Assembly: GCA_015063165.1 (NCBI GenBank)
Contig: SUSZ01000019.1
Span: 1-42,134, forward strand
From: Thermoplasmata archaeon
GTDB taxonomy: Archaea > Thermoplasmatota > Thermoplasmata > Methanomassiliicoccales > Methanomethylophilaceae
DNA length: 42,134 bases
Direction of reading: 5' to 3'
How positions within the stretch are numbered: position 1 is the first letter of the stretch; every line of letters starts with the position of its first letter. A program made the position numbers and the translations under genes. Shown here one piece after another: positions 32,701 through 40,719 of the stretch. The notes beneath the pieces were generated by a model, which was given only the letters and a program-made list of their open reading frames with translations, searched no databases and was not told the DNA's origin.

Positions 32701-33804
32701 TCATCTTCTGACGATTATGCACAGGATGTCCTCGTCCTCGACCTTGTGGTCCATTCCGACGGTCTGGCCGGGGAACTTGGCGCTCTTGCCCCAGACCATG
32801 GCGTACCTGAAGTTGTTCTTAAAGTCCCTGTGGATGAGCTCGCAGACATCGCCGACGGTGTTCCCGCGCTTGACGATGAGAGGGATGTCCATGTCGGCTT
32901 CCTGTCCCTGCGGCTTCAGGTAGACGCGGATCATGTCGATAGTGTCGTAGATAGCCTGCTTCAGCTCGTCCATCCCGTATCCGGTAGCTGCGGAGACAGG
33001 GACGTTGAGGTACTGCTTGTGCATCTCCCTGACCGCTTCGAGCTGTCCAGGCTTGGCGAGGTCGACCTTGTTGATGGCCATGACGGCCTTGATGTACACC
33101 CTGTTGCCTGCGAGTATGTCCAGCATCTGCTCCACGTCGATGTCCTCGCGGACCACTATTGTCGCGTTGATGTAGCCGTACGCGGCCGCCATGTCCCTGA
33201 TGGTCTCCACGGTGATCTTCGTGAGCTTCACGGTTGGCTTGACGAGGAGCCCTCCGTGATCCCCTGGGGTGATGACGACGTCCGGCCTCTTCTGGTTGAG
33301 ACGGATAGCCGCGTTGTACAGCTCCTTGAACAGGACGTTCATATTGGGGTTGAAGATGTCCACAACCAGAAGGATGACGTCGGCGGACCTTGCGGCTGCG
33401 ATGACCTCCCTTCCCCTTCCCTTTCCGCGGGAGGCGTCCTTGATCAGTCCAGGCATATCCAGGATCTGGATCTTGGCATGGTTGTACTCCATGACTCCGG
33501 GAACGACGTCGAGGGTGGTGAAGTGGTACGCGCCCACTTCGGATTTGGCTCCGGTGAGCTGGTTCAGAAGGGTGGACTTACCGACGGAAGGGAATCCGAC
33601 CAGGGCGACGGTGGCATTTCCCGCCTTCTTGACGTAGAATCCTTTGGTGTTCCCGCCTTTGGAGGCGCGCCTCTTCTCCTCTTCCTCGTTCAAGCGAGCG
33701 ATCTTGGCCTTCAGCTTGCCTATGTGGCCCTCCGTGGCCTTGTTGTACTTGGTCTTGGAGATCTGCTCCTCCAATTCCTTGATCTGCTCCTCGATCGTCG
33801 CCAT
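32701..33804 (-). CDS. DRG/Obg-family GTPase with TGS domain
   Basis: A 367-residue GTP-binding protein. An N-terminal coiled-coil/basic region (about 1-55) precedes G1 G-F-P-S-V-G-K-S (70-77), G3 D-M-P-G-L-I, G4 N-K-V-D, and a C-terminal TGS domain (about 290-365) ending in L-C-I-I-V-R-R. This order is the archaeal/eukaryotic DRG pattern. It acts in ribosome or translation-related processes in this family. Single-gene unit with a TATA-like AATAAATATA at 33838-33847. Confidence 0.92.
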   Translation of the reverse strand: MATIEEQIKELEEQISKTKYNKATEGHIGKLKAKIARLNEEEEKRRASKGGNTKGFYVKKAGNATVALVGFPSVGKSTLLNQLTGAKSEVGAYHFTTLDVVPGVMEYNHAKIQILDMPGLIKDASRGKGRGREVIAAARSADVILLVVDIFNPNMNVLFKELYNAAIRLNQKRPDVVITPGDHGGLLVKPTVKLTKITVETIRDMAAAYGYINATIVVREDIDVEQMLDILAGNRVYIKAVMAINKVDLAKPGQLEAVREMHKQYLNVPVSAATGYGMDELKQAIYDTIDMIRVYLKPQGQEADMDIPLIVKRGNTVGDVCELIHRDFKNNFRYAMVWGKSAKFPGQTVGMDHKVEDEDILCIIVRR

Positions 33805-34029
33805 GCTCTTCCCTGCGAATTCTCCCCATGATGCCGATATATTTATTATTAAGGCTGATCCCAGGACAAATAATCGGACACGATCGCCGGGCTCGATGCT
33901 TCCGGCATTAACGGATCGTAAGGAGTCGGGCGTCCATGCCCTGCCCAGCTGCTAAGCGCTCCCTTGAAGCCCTTCAACAGGATGAGCAGGCAGAGGAGAG
34001 GATCCCGGAGGGAAGCCTGGGCGGACAGG
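33805..34029. other. Intergenic stretch between the GTPase gene and system D
   Basis: 225 bases. The GTPase end holds its TATA element (33838-33847). The remaining 180 bases are GC-rich and contain no frame with a convincing start, no tRNA that folds and no clear terminator. Nothing further is recognised. Confidence 0.3.
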
Positions 34030-34806
34030 TCATTTCAATGCCGAACCCAGTATTACATGGGGACGACCGCCATGGTTGACGACCTCGCATTCCACCCCAT
34101 AAACATCGCGGATGTTTTCTTCTGTTATGACCTCCGCCGGATCGCCTATCGCACGCAACTTGCCAGGGTATTCCATCAATATGACCTTGTGGGCGTACTT
34201 TGCCGCAAGATTGAGATCGTGGCTTATCATCAGCACGAGCTTGTCATCCGCCTCCGCCAGCGCACGGAGCATCTCGATGACGAAAACCTGGTGCCTGACG
34301 TCCAGATTGGAGGTTGGCTCATCGAGAAGCAGTATCTCCGTCTCCTCCACCAGCCCCCTGGCCAGAGCCACCCTCTGATGCTGTCCGGCCGACAGCTTGG
34401 AGAACTGCTGCATCGCCAGGTCCCCTATGTCCAGGAGCTCCATCACGTTATGCACCATAGCCAGATCCTTCTTGCTGGTCCTCCATTTCTGGTGGTTGTG
34501 CCTACCTATCAGGATAGTGTCCATGACGGTCATCGAGAACAGGTCGTCGGAGAACGGCGGCACATACCCCACGACCTTCGACACGTCTTTGATGCTCATC
34601 TCGCTGACAGACCTGTCGTTGATCCTCAAATCGCCCCCGGTAGGCTTGTTTATCTTGATGAGGCACTTCATCAAAGTGGACTTGCCGACCCCGTTGGGGC
34701 CTATTATGCATACCAGTCCCGGACCGTCCAACGTGAACGAGACGTCGTCCAACACCATGTGCTGAGGCGAGTATCCGAATGAAAGATGCTGGAAATCTAG
34801 CTTCAT
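34030..34806 (-). CDS. FecE/BtuD-type ATPase (system D)
   Basis: ATPase of importer D, 258 residues. Walker A is I-I-G-P-N-G-V-G-K-S-T, signature LSAGQHQRV, Walker B I-L-L-L-D-E-P-T-S-N-L-D. Nearest relative in the window is the system B ATPase. Last gene of the operon binding protein, permease, ATPase; four bases separate it from the permease gene. Confidence 0.93.
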   Translation of the reverse strand: MKLDFQHLSFGYSPQHMVLDDVSFTLDGPGLVCIIGPNGVGKSTLMKCLIKINKPTGGDLRINDRSVSEMSIKDVSKVVGYVPPFSDDLFSMTVMDTILIGRHNHQKWRTSKKDLAMVHNVMELLDIGDLAMQQFSKLSAGQHQRVALARGLVEETEILLLDEPTSNLDVRHQVFVIEMLRALAEADDKLVLMISHDLNLAAKYAHKVILMEYPGKLRAIGDPAEVITEENIRDVYGVECEVVNHGGRPHVILGSALK

Positions 34807-34810
34807 GCCA

Positions 34811-35929
34811 TCACCACATATTGCTGTTCTTGCGGAGCAACAGCCAGAGGAACATGGGTCCGCCCATGAACGCAGTTATCACACCCACCTGCAGTATCGA
34901 GGGGTAGATTATCGTCCTGCCTATGAGATCGGCCGCTATCAGCAGAGCAGCACCGAACGCCGCCGATGCGGGCAGGAGATATCTGTTGTCGGCCCCCACG
35001 AATATGCGCGCGATGTGTGGCGCCACCAGGCCGACGAACCCTATCAGGCCCACGAAACCAACATTGACAGCAGCCACCATCGCGACGATCAGCAGCAGGA
35101 ACCTGCGCATCGAATCGACGTTCACGCCCATGGCCGTAGCATTCTCATCCCCGGTCGCCAGTATGTTGAGCCTCTTGGTCAGGACCATCATTATCGCCAG
35201 CCCGACTGCGGTGGTGGACAGCATCAAAGGAACAGCGCCCCACCCGACGAACGTCAGAGAACCGACGGACCACTTGTACAGATCGGCGAGATCGTTGGGA
35301 TCGGCCATCAGCTTCAGCACCGTGCTCATCGCATTGAAAACGTACATCACCGAGATTCCCGCCATTATCATGGTGACGGGCGACACGCTACGCAGCTTGG
35401 ATATCAGCAGGATGATGAGGACCGGAACGAGAGAGAATACGAAAGCGTTCACGAACGTCGATATGTAGTACACGTCGGACACTATGGTCACGCCCAACAG
35501 GGAGGAAATGGTGACCCCGAACACGGCACCAGAGGATACCCCCGTGGTATACGGGTCGGCCAACGGATTCTTGAGCGCGTTCTGCATGACGACCCCGCAG
35601 GCCGCCAGCGCACTCCCGACGATCATGCCTATCACTATGCGGGGCATCCTTATGTTGATGACCAGATAATCCTTCAGGAACTCCGGGCTTCCTTCCGGAG
35701 GCGCCCCATGCAACAGATGGTTGAAGATGATCTCGTATGTTTCGAAGAAGCCAATCGGGGTATCTCCGATGGTGATCGCGACACCCATGACTATGATCAT
35801 AACTGTAATGCATGCGCAGATGAAGACCCATTTAAGGACGATGGCGCGATGGTACTCGTTGAATTCCGGGCTGTCCTCGGGAACATTCTCTAGGTTCCTC
35901 CTGTATCTCTTGACGGCATCGCGAACCAC
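34811..35929 (-). CDS. FecCD/BtuC-type permease (system D), start disturbed by a possible frameshift
   Basis: Membrane subunit of importer D, 372 residues from a GTG at 35929, with FecCD motifs A-C-G-V-V-M-Q-N, N-P-L-A-D-P-Y-T-T-G and G-F-V-G-L-V-A-P-H. The reading frame stays open upstream to the binding-protein stop, and the extra codons (D-R-L-I-S-D-V-V-R-D-A-V) match the system B permease (P-V-I-S-G-K-V-R-N-A-V). No start codon exists in that extension, but an ATG at 36013-36015 lies one base out of frame next to a run of six G. One more G would give a 29-residue longer protein. A sequencing error or an unstable tract is likely. The 7-base gap to the binding-protein stop would then look normal for this operon. 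Confidence 0.88.
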   Translation of the reverse strand: MVRDAVKRYRRNLENVPEDSPEFNEYHRAIVLKWVFICACITVMIIVMGVAITIGDTPIGFFETYEIIFNHLLHGAPPEGSPEFLKDYLVINIRMPRIVIGMIVGSALAACGVVMQNALKNPLADPYTTGVSSGAVFGVTISSLLGVTIVSDVYYISTFVNAFVFSLVPVLIILLISKLRSVSPVTMIMAGISVMYVFNAMSTVLKLMADPNDLADLYKWSVGSLTFVGWGAVPLMLSTTAVGLAIMMVLTKRLNILATGDENATAMGVNVDSMRRFLLLIVAMVAAVNVGFVGLIGFVGLVAPHIARIFVGADNRYLLPASAAFGAALLIAADLIGRTIIYPSILQVGVITAFMGGPMFLWLLLRKNSNMW

Positions 35930-36007
35930 GTCGCTGATGAGCCTGTCGTCTTCGATGTTTTCCGTTATTTCCCCTCCCAGGCTCGGATCAAGATTTGATG
36001 GGGGAGG

Positions 36008-36013
36008 CCCCCC
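36008..36013 (-). other. Six-G run next to the likely original start of the system D permease
   Basis: C6 on the plus strand, G6 on the coding strand, directly following the AT of an ATG. Adding one G joins this ATG to the permease frame. Confidence 0.45.
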
Positions 36014-36022
36014 ATCGTTTGT

Positions 36023-37369
36023 TCAGGCTTTAGGCTCCCACTTATAGACCAGGAAGTTCTTGTTGTCCTCGCTGTAGCCGTAGTAGTGGAACTGGTTGTA
36101 GTAGTCCACAAGGGTCTGATAAGCATCGTCCATGTCAATCTGGCCCGGATACAGCATCCCTGCGAGATACAGTAGCATCCCGACCCCGTAGTACGAATTG
36201 AACATCGTGTATGCGAAACCTATAATGTTGCCGTTCTCGTACGCCTGGGTCCCTTTCAGGAACTCAGGGAAGGTCTGGATCGCAGCAGGGCAGTCCCTCG
36301 CCTGATTGCCGGTGAAAGACCATATCAGATAATCAGACGGATGGTTGACGAAGTAATCGACATCCAGGTTGCTGATCTGGTATGTGTCCCCCTTTCCGAA
36401 ATTCTGCGCTGGAAGCTCCAGGATCCACTGCAGATCGGGGTAGGAGCGGTCGCTTCCCTGTGCGTGGATGGTGAGGTTGGTGGCGTTCGCATCGTTGGCC
36501 CCTTTCAGAACATAGTAGCTGTTATAGTTCTGAGGGAGGATGTCCTTCACCGCATCGTTGATCTTGTCCATTGTCTTGTCGTAGAAGTCGATCCATTTGC
36601 GGGCGTTCTTGTTGGCGTCAAGAAGGAATCCCATGGTCACCACCTCGGACAGGCAGTCGATCCCCTGTCCCTGTATCTCGATGACCTGGGTGGGCGAGTG
36701 CATTGCTCTGAGGTCTTCGCGTGCCTGTTTCTGGTAGGTCCCGTATCCGATGAATACGTCCACACCACTGTTGTGGATGGCGTCCGCATCGATGGTCTTG
36801 AAGTTCCCAATGATGGGGAGATCCTTGCTCGGATAATCCATGTAGTGACCGGACGTGTTCTCGTCGACATATTTGACCTTGTCCCAAAGGCCGAGGATCG
36901 TCATGAGATAGCCCACCTCGTAGTAGCCCACCGCGATCGTATCACATTTCACAGGATATTTGATGGTGTTGGTGACGACCGCATTGTCACGGGGGTGGTC
37001 GGCACGTGCGAAGTGAAACTCGTCGTAGCTTATATCGACGCTCTCGCGGTTTATTATCTTCTGGACAAGTTTGACGTCGCTATCATCGATCTTGCCATCG
37101 AGGTTGGCGTCAGCATACTTGTTGTTCTTCTGGTTCCAGGTGACCTTTCCGCTTATTATGCTGTTGATGTAGTCGACATCATTCTTGTCTATGTAATCGT
37201 CGTTGTTGGCGTTGCCGTACACCACGAGCCTTCCGGTCGGAGACGCTACATCGCCCTTATGATCGCCGCTGTCGCTGCTTCCGCTGTTGTTCAATAACAT
37301 GAACGCTGCGGCCGCTACGATGATTATGCACACCACGGCGAATATTGCAATGATTGCTTTGTTATCCAA
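36023..37369 (-). CDS. Anchored substrate-binding protein with dockerin-like module (system D)
   Basis: Receptor of importer D, 448 residues from a TTG at 37369. A membrane helix (about 4-26) is followed by a Ser/Gly/Asp linker, a dockerin-like calcium-loop pair at 50-108 (N-A-N-N-D-D-Y-I-D and D-A-N-L-D-G-K-I-D), and a helical-backbone binding domain at 120-448. The module is nearly the same as those in the system B receptor. AAGGTGG at 37376-37382 lies five bases before the TTG, a better fit than the GTG at 37378, and an out-of-frame ATG at 37373 stops at once. It is divergent from the methyltransferase-ArsR gene of nitrogenase-like module 2. Confidence 0.88.
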   Translation of the reverse strand: MDNKAIIAIFAVVCIIIVAAAAFMLLNNSGSSDSGDHKGDVASPTGRLVVYGNANNDDYIDKNDVDYINSIISGKVTWNQKNNKYADANLDGKIDDSDVKLVQKIINRESVDISYDEFHFARADHPRDNAVVTNTIKYPVKCDTIAVGYYEVGYLMTILGLWDKVKYVDENTSGHYMDYPSKDLPIIGNFKTIDADAIHNSGVDVFIGYGTYQKQAREDLRAMHSPTQVIEIQGQGIDCLSEVVTMGFLLDANKNARKWIDFYDKTMDKINDAVKDILPQNYNSYYVLKGANDANATNLTIHAQGSDRSYPDLQWILELPAQNFGKGDTYQISNLDVDYFVNHPSDYLIWSFTGNQARDCPAAIQTFPEFLKGTQAYENGNIIGFAYTMFNSYYGVGMLLYLAGMLYPGQIDMDDAYQTLVDYYNQFHYYGYSEDNKNFLVYKWEPKA

Positions 37370-37411
37370 ACATACCACCTTCGGATGATAGTTCCAATTC
37401 GGTTGTGCGAT

Positions 37412-37425
37412 TAATAATATTTAAA
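37412..37425 (-). promoter_or_regulatory. TATA region of the system D operon
   Basis: AT-rich TTTAAATATTATTAA on the minus strand; transcript start expected near 37392, leader about 23 bases. Confidence 0.4.
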
Positions 37426-37443
37426 TCTTAATGATTTAACATG

Positions 37444-37451
37444 ATTTATAC
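37444..37451 (+). promoter_or_regulatory. TATA box of the methyltransferase-ArsR gene
   Basis: ATTTATAC, predicting a transcript start near 37473 and a 20-base leader. Back to back with the system D promoter in a 123-base gap. Confidence 0.45.
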
Positions 37452-37492
37452 CAAATATTTTTGAAATGTGACGTCATTGCTGCCTATAAATT

Positions 37493-38551
37493 ATGGAACA
37501 AAACAAATTTTGGGACGATTACGCAGATAAATGGGGGGAAATGACAAGATATGACCTGTTCTCGGATTTCAATCTGGAACAGACGTTGCGTTCGCTCCCT
37601 CTGCCTGGGCGCAGGCTCAAGATACTGGATCTAGGAACCGGTGCTGGAAAGGTCGCGATACAGGCATCCCTCCTAGGCCATACAGCCGTGGGGATGGACT
37701 CCAGCGAGGAGATGATCAAGCAGGCGCGCCTCTCGGCCAAGAAGTTCAGCGCTCACATCATGCTCGTCAAAGGAGATGCCTGCTACACCAACTTTCCGAA
37801 AGGGATGTTCGACGTCGTGGTGGCAAAGGACCTGCTTTTCTGCATCGACAACATAAAAGAAGCGGTCCTCCACTGGAAAGACCTCCTCGCCCCAGGCGGA
37901 TTCCTTGTGATAATAGACGGTAACTACCTGTTCTACAAGAAGAACCCCCTGTACCAGAACAGAAGAGAGCAGATGTTCAGAAGATACGGCAAAGACGATC
38001 TGGAGATGCTTCTCGGCCCCGACATCGATCCCAGCAGACTCGAGAAGGACGCGGGCGACAACTATTCCAACAGGATACGCCGCCCCAGCTGGGAGCTTTG
38101 GTTCCTTCCAGGCATAGGTTTCGAAGACTTCACGATAAACTTCAGAGACATAGCGGAATGCGAGGTCTTCATGGACAGGGGCATGATCAAAGCCCCCTGC
38201 AAATATATTCTGACCGCATGCAGGAAATCCGTAGAGGAGAAAGCCTCTGATGATGCAGATCGGAAGATTCCCTCGGAGAGAGTGGACGACAGGATAATCG
38301 CCGCCCTCGCCAACAAGGTCAGGTTGGACATAGTCAAGATGCTGGAGATAGAGGACATGTCCGTGACGCAAATCTGCGAACAGCTGGGACTGGCTCCGAA
38401 CGACGCATCATACCATCTGCGCATGCTCCGCAATGCAGGGATACTGTCCAGCGAGGTCAAAGGGAAAAACAGGGTGTACAGCCTCGTGAGCCCGAAGCTG
38501 ATAAACACCCTGACCAACACCCTGTACAAGCTGGAAAATGGGATGAAATGA
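37493..38551 (+). CDS. SAM-dependent methyltransferase fused to an ArsR-type winged helix
   Basis: A 352-residue fusion. Residues 40-245 are a class I methyltransferase with SAM motif I I-L-D-L-G-T-G-A-G (44-52) and the acidic motif II residue in V-G-M-D-S-S-E. Residues 262-345 are an ArsR-like DNA-binding domain (recognition region D-A-S-Y-H-L-R-M-L-R-N-A-G). The usual metal-sensing cysteine pair is absent; only Cys295 is present. It may be both a modifying enzyme and the local regulator, sensing its substrate or SAM. It lies 80 bases upstream of nitrogenase-like module 2 on the same strand and divergent from importer D, an ideal place to control both. The methyl acceptor is unknown. Confidence 0.88.
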   Translation: MEQNKFWDDYADKWGEMTRYDLFSDFNLEQTLRSLPLPGRRLKILDLGTGAGKVAIQASLLGHTAVGMDSSEEMIKQARLSAKKFSAHIMLVKGDACYTNFPKGMFDVVVAKDLLFCIDNIKEAVLHWKDLLAPGGFLVIIDGNYLFYKKNPLYQNRREQMFRRYGKDDLEMLLGPDIDPSRLEKDAGDNYSNRIRRPSWELWFLPGIGFEDFTINFRDIAECEVFMDRGMIKAPCKYILTACRKSVEEKASDDADRKIPSERVDDRIIAALANKVRLDIVKMLEIEDMSVTQICEQLGLAPNDASYHLRMLRNAGILSSEVKGKNRVYSLVSPKLINTLTNTLYKLENGMK

Positions 38552-38631
38552 CCTTAACATCGATTCAACAAAAATTGAAATGAAACGAGATCCCACCGTA
38601 TTTGATTAAGTACAGATTATAATTCAAAGCC

Positions 38632-40719
38632 GTGTTTCGCATCGCGGTCTACGGAAAGGGCGGAATCGGCAAATCAACGATATCGTCCAATATCTCATTC
38701 ATCCTGTCGTCCAGAGGCTACAGCGTCCTCCATGTAGGCTGTGACCCCAAGCATGACTCCACAAGGCTTCTGACAAAAGGAGAAACCATCGAAACATTAG
38801 CGACTGGCATCCGGTCGGATCCACTAGTCATAGGCTCCAACGGCGTAATGTGCGCCGAATGCGATGGGCCAGAACCCGGCAGAGGATGCGCCGGAAAAAG
38901 ACTGGAGATTTTGCTGGACAGGCTGTCCTCGGTGGATTCGGACTACCGCTTGTACGATGTTCTGGGGGATGTTGTTTGCGGAGGATTCTCCATACCTGCG
39001 CGCAGAGCCAACGTAGATGCGATACTCATAGTCACATCAGGCGAGTTCATGTCGCTCTACGCTGCGAACAACATACTCAGAGCGCTCGAAAGAATCAATC
39101 CGACGAAATGCGTGATGGGGCTGATCCTCAACTCACGGGGAGACGATTCGTCGGCCGAAACCTATTCCAAAGCCGTCGGCATACCGATCGTCTGCCGTAT
39201 CGAGCGTTCCAACCTGTTCTGCAGGTCCGAATCGGAAGGGAGATGCCTGTCTGACATGTTCCCCGACTCCAATCCTGCGGCTTCCATGAGGAGACTTTGC
39301 GACACGATAGAAGCGAATGGGCCCCTGTTCGCTCCGTCCCACCTTTCCGAGGAGGGCATGACGGCCATCGCGAGAGGGACCCCTGCTGATGGAGCGCATC
39401 ATGATGAAGCTCCGCGTCCAGGCTGCAGGTTCGTCATGGATGACCCTATCCGCGGAAGGCCGAGAGGGGAGAACAACGTCGTCCATTCGTGCGCTTCCCA
39501 TGGAGCCGCGGACGGGGTCATGAAGATACGCGACGCCGCGCTGATACTCGACGGCCCGAGGACATGCTCCTACCTCATGGAGATGGCGTTCATGCGCCGC
39601 ATGGCCAACGGACTCGCCGAAAGACGCGGTTCGTCGTTCTCGCCAGGCATATACAGCACGTCCCTTGATGGCCGCATCCTGGCTACCGACCCCGAGTCCG
39701 CCGTGGACCTGGCTGTGGCTAAAGCGAGGGCGGACGGATTCAGATTCATGTTCCTCGTTCCAACATGCGCTTCCGCGATGGTGGGGTCCGACATCCGCAG
39801 AATCGGGGACGCGACAGGACGCAGACACGGAGCCGAGGTCATACCCGTGGATGCGGACAGCCCCCTCCTCCACGGAAGGTTCGGAGGGAGCACGGGCCTG
39901 GTCGAAGCGCTCGTGAGCAGAATGCGCCCGATGGAGACCGAAAGCGGAACGGCCAATCTCATCGCCAGATGGTTCTACGGATACGGGAGGGACTGGGCGA
40001 GGGATGTGTTCGACGACATACTATCCAGGATGGGGATCAGAGTACGCTTCCGCTTCCTGGACTATTGCGAAATGAAGGACATAGACGGATTCTGCAAAGC
40101 GGAGTACGACATACAGCTCGGATCCACCCCTTTTAACAATTGGATGTGCGAGCGCATCTCCAAGTCCACCGGCAGGCGCCCTGCGCTGAAGCTGGACATA
40201 CCTATGGGCTTGGAGAAGAGCCTGGAATGGACCAGGAAGATAGCAGAATATGCGCCCGAGCTGGGATGGCGCCAAAAGGACGCGGAAAAAGGCCTCAGTG
40301 AGGAGTACGAGCGCGGAATGTCGGCATACATCGACAGGCTCGAGGGAAAAAGGGTGGCGCTCCATTGCTCGACCGGAAACGACATGGCATGGCAGACCGA
40401 AGCCCTCCGCTTCTTAAGAGCCGATCTGGCGGTCATAGCCTATTCGAAGTCGGCAGGACCTAGAATCCAGGAGCATGACAGCGACTTAGGAAGAGCGAGG
40501 ATGCTGACCGGCATAGGCCCATGCGCCATGAAAAGGATAGCCGAGGACGATTCCATCGACATCGTAATCACGGATGACCTCTACGGGGACGCGAGACAAG
40601 GTTTCAAGTGGGCGCCCCTCGGTTCGAAGTACTATGGGATCAAAGGATCGGTCCACTGGGCGCGCATAGTGTCGGATTCCCTCAGAACCTGCAATCCCAC
40701 ATGGGAGACGGGGCTATGA
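38632..40719 (+). CDS. Fused NifH-like ATPase and NifD-like catalytic subunit (module 2)
   Basis: A 695-residue paralogue of the module 1 fusion, starting with GTG. The H part (1-230) has P-loop GKGGIGKS (9-16), cluster cysteines Cys86 (GCAGKR) and Cys116 (DVVCGGF). A linker of about 50 residues follows, then the D part (280-695) with Cys287 (HSCASHGA), Cys312 (DGPRTC) and Cys379 (VPTCASAMVGSD), the three D-type ligands. The H part also differs from module 1 (GRGCAGKRLE against GIGCAGRGIL), so the copies are old and probably not redundant. The GTG is fixed by comparison with module 1. A TTGATTAAG element at 38602-38610 could drive a leaderless transcript, or it may be read through from the methyltransferase gene. 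Substrate unknown. Confidence 0.9.
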   Translation: MFRIAVYGKGGIGKSTISSNISFILSSRGYSVLHVGCDPKHDSTRLLTKGETIETLATGIRSDPLVIGSNGVMCAECDGPEPGRGCAGKRLEILLDRLSSVDSDYRLYDVLGDVVCGGFSIPARRANVDAILIVTSGEFMSLYAANNILRALERINPTKCVMGLILNSRGDDSSAETYSKAVGIPIVCRIERSNLFCRSESEGRCLSDMFPDSNPAASMRRLCDTIEANGPLFAPSHLSEEGMTAIARGTPADGAHHDEAPRPGCRFVMDDPIRGRPRGENNVVHSCASHGAADGVMKIRDAALILDGPRTCSYLMEMAFMRRMANGLAERRGSSFSPGIYSTSLDGRILATDPESAVDLAVAKARADGFRFMFLVPTCASAMVGSDIRRIGDATGRRHGAEVIPVDADSPLLHGRFGGSTGLVEALVSRMRPMETESGTANLIARWFYGYGRDWARDVFDDILSRMGIRVRFRFLDYCEMKDIDGFCKAEYDIQLGSTPFNNWMCERISKSTGRRPALKLDIPMGLEKSLEWTRKIAEYAPELGWRQKDAEKGLSEEYERGMSAYIDRLEGKRVALHCSTGNDMAWQTEALRFLRADLAVIAYSKSAGPRIQEHDSDLGRARMLTGIGPCAMKRIAEDDSIDIVITDDLYGDARQGFKWAPLGSKYYGIKGSVHWARIVSDSLRTCNPTWETGL

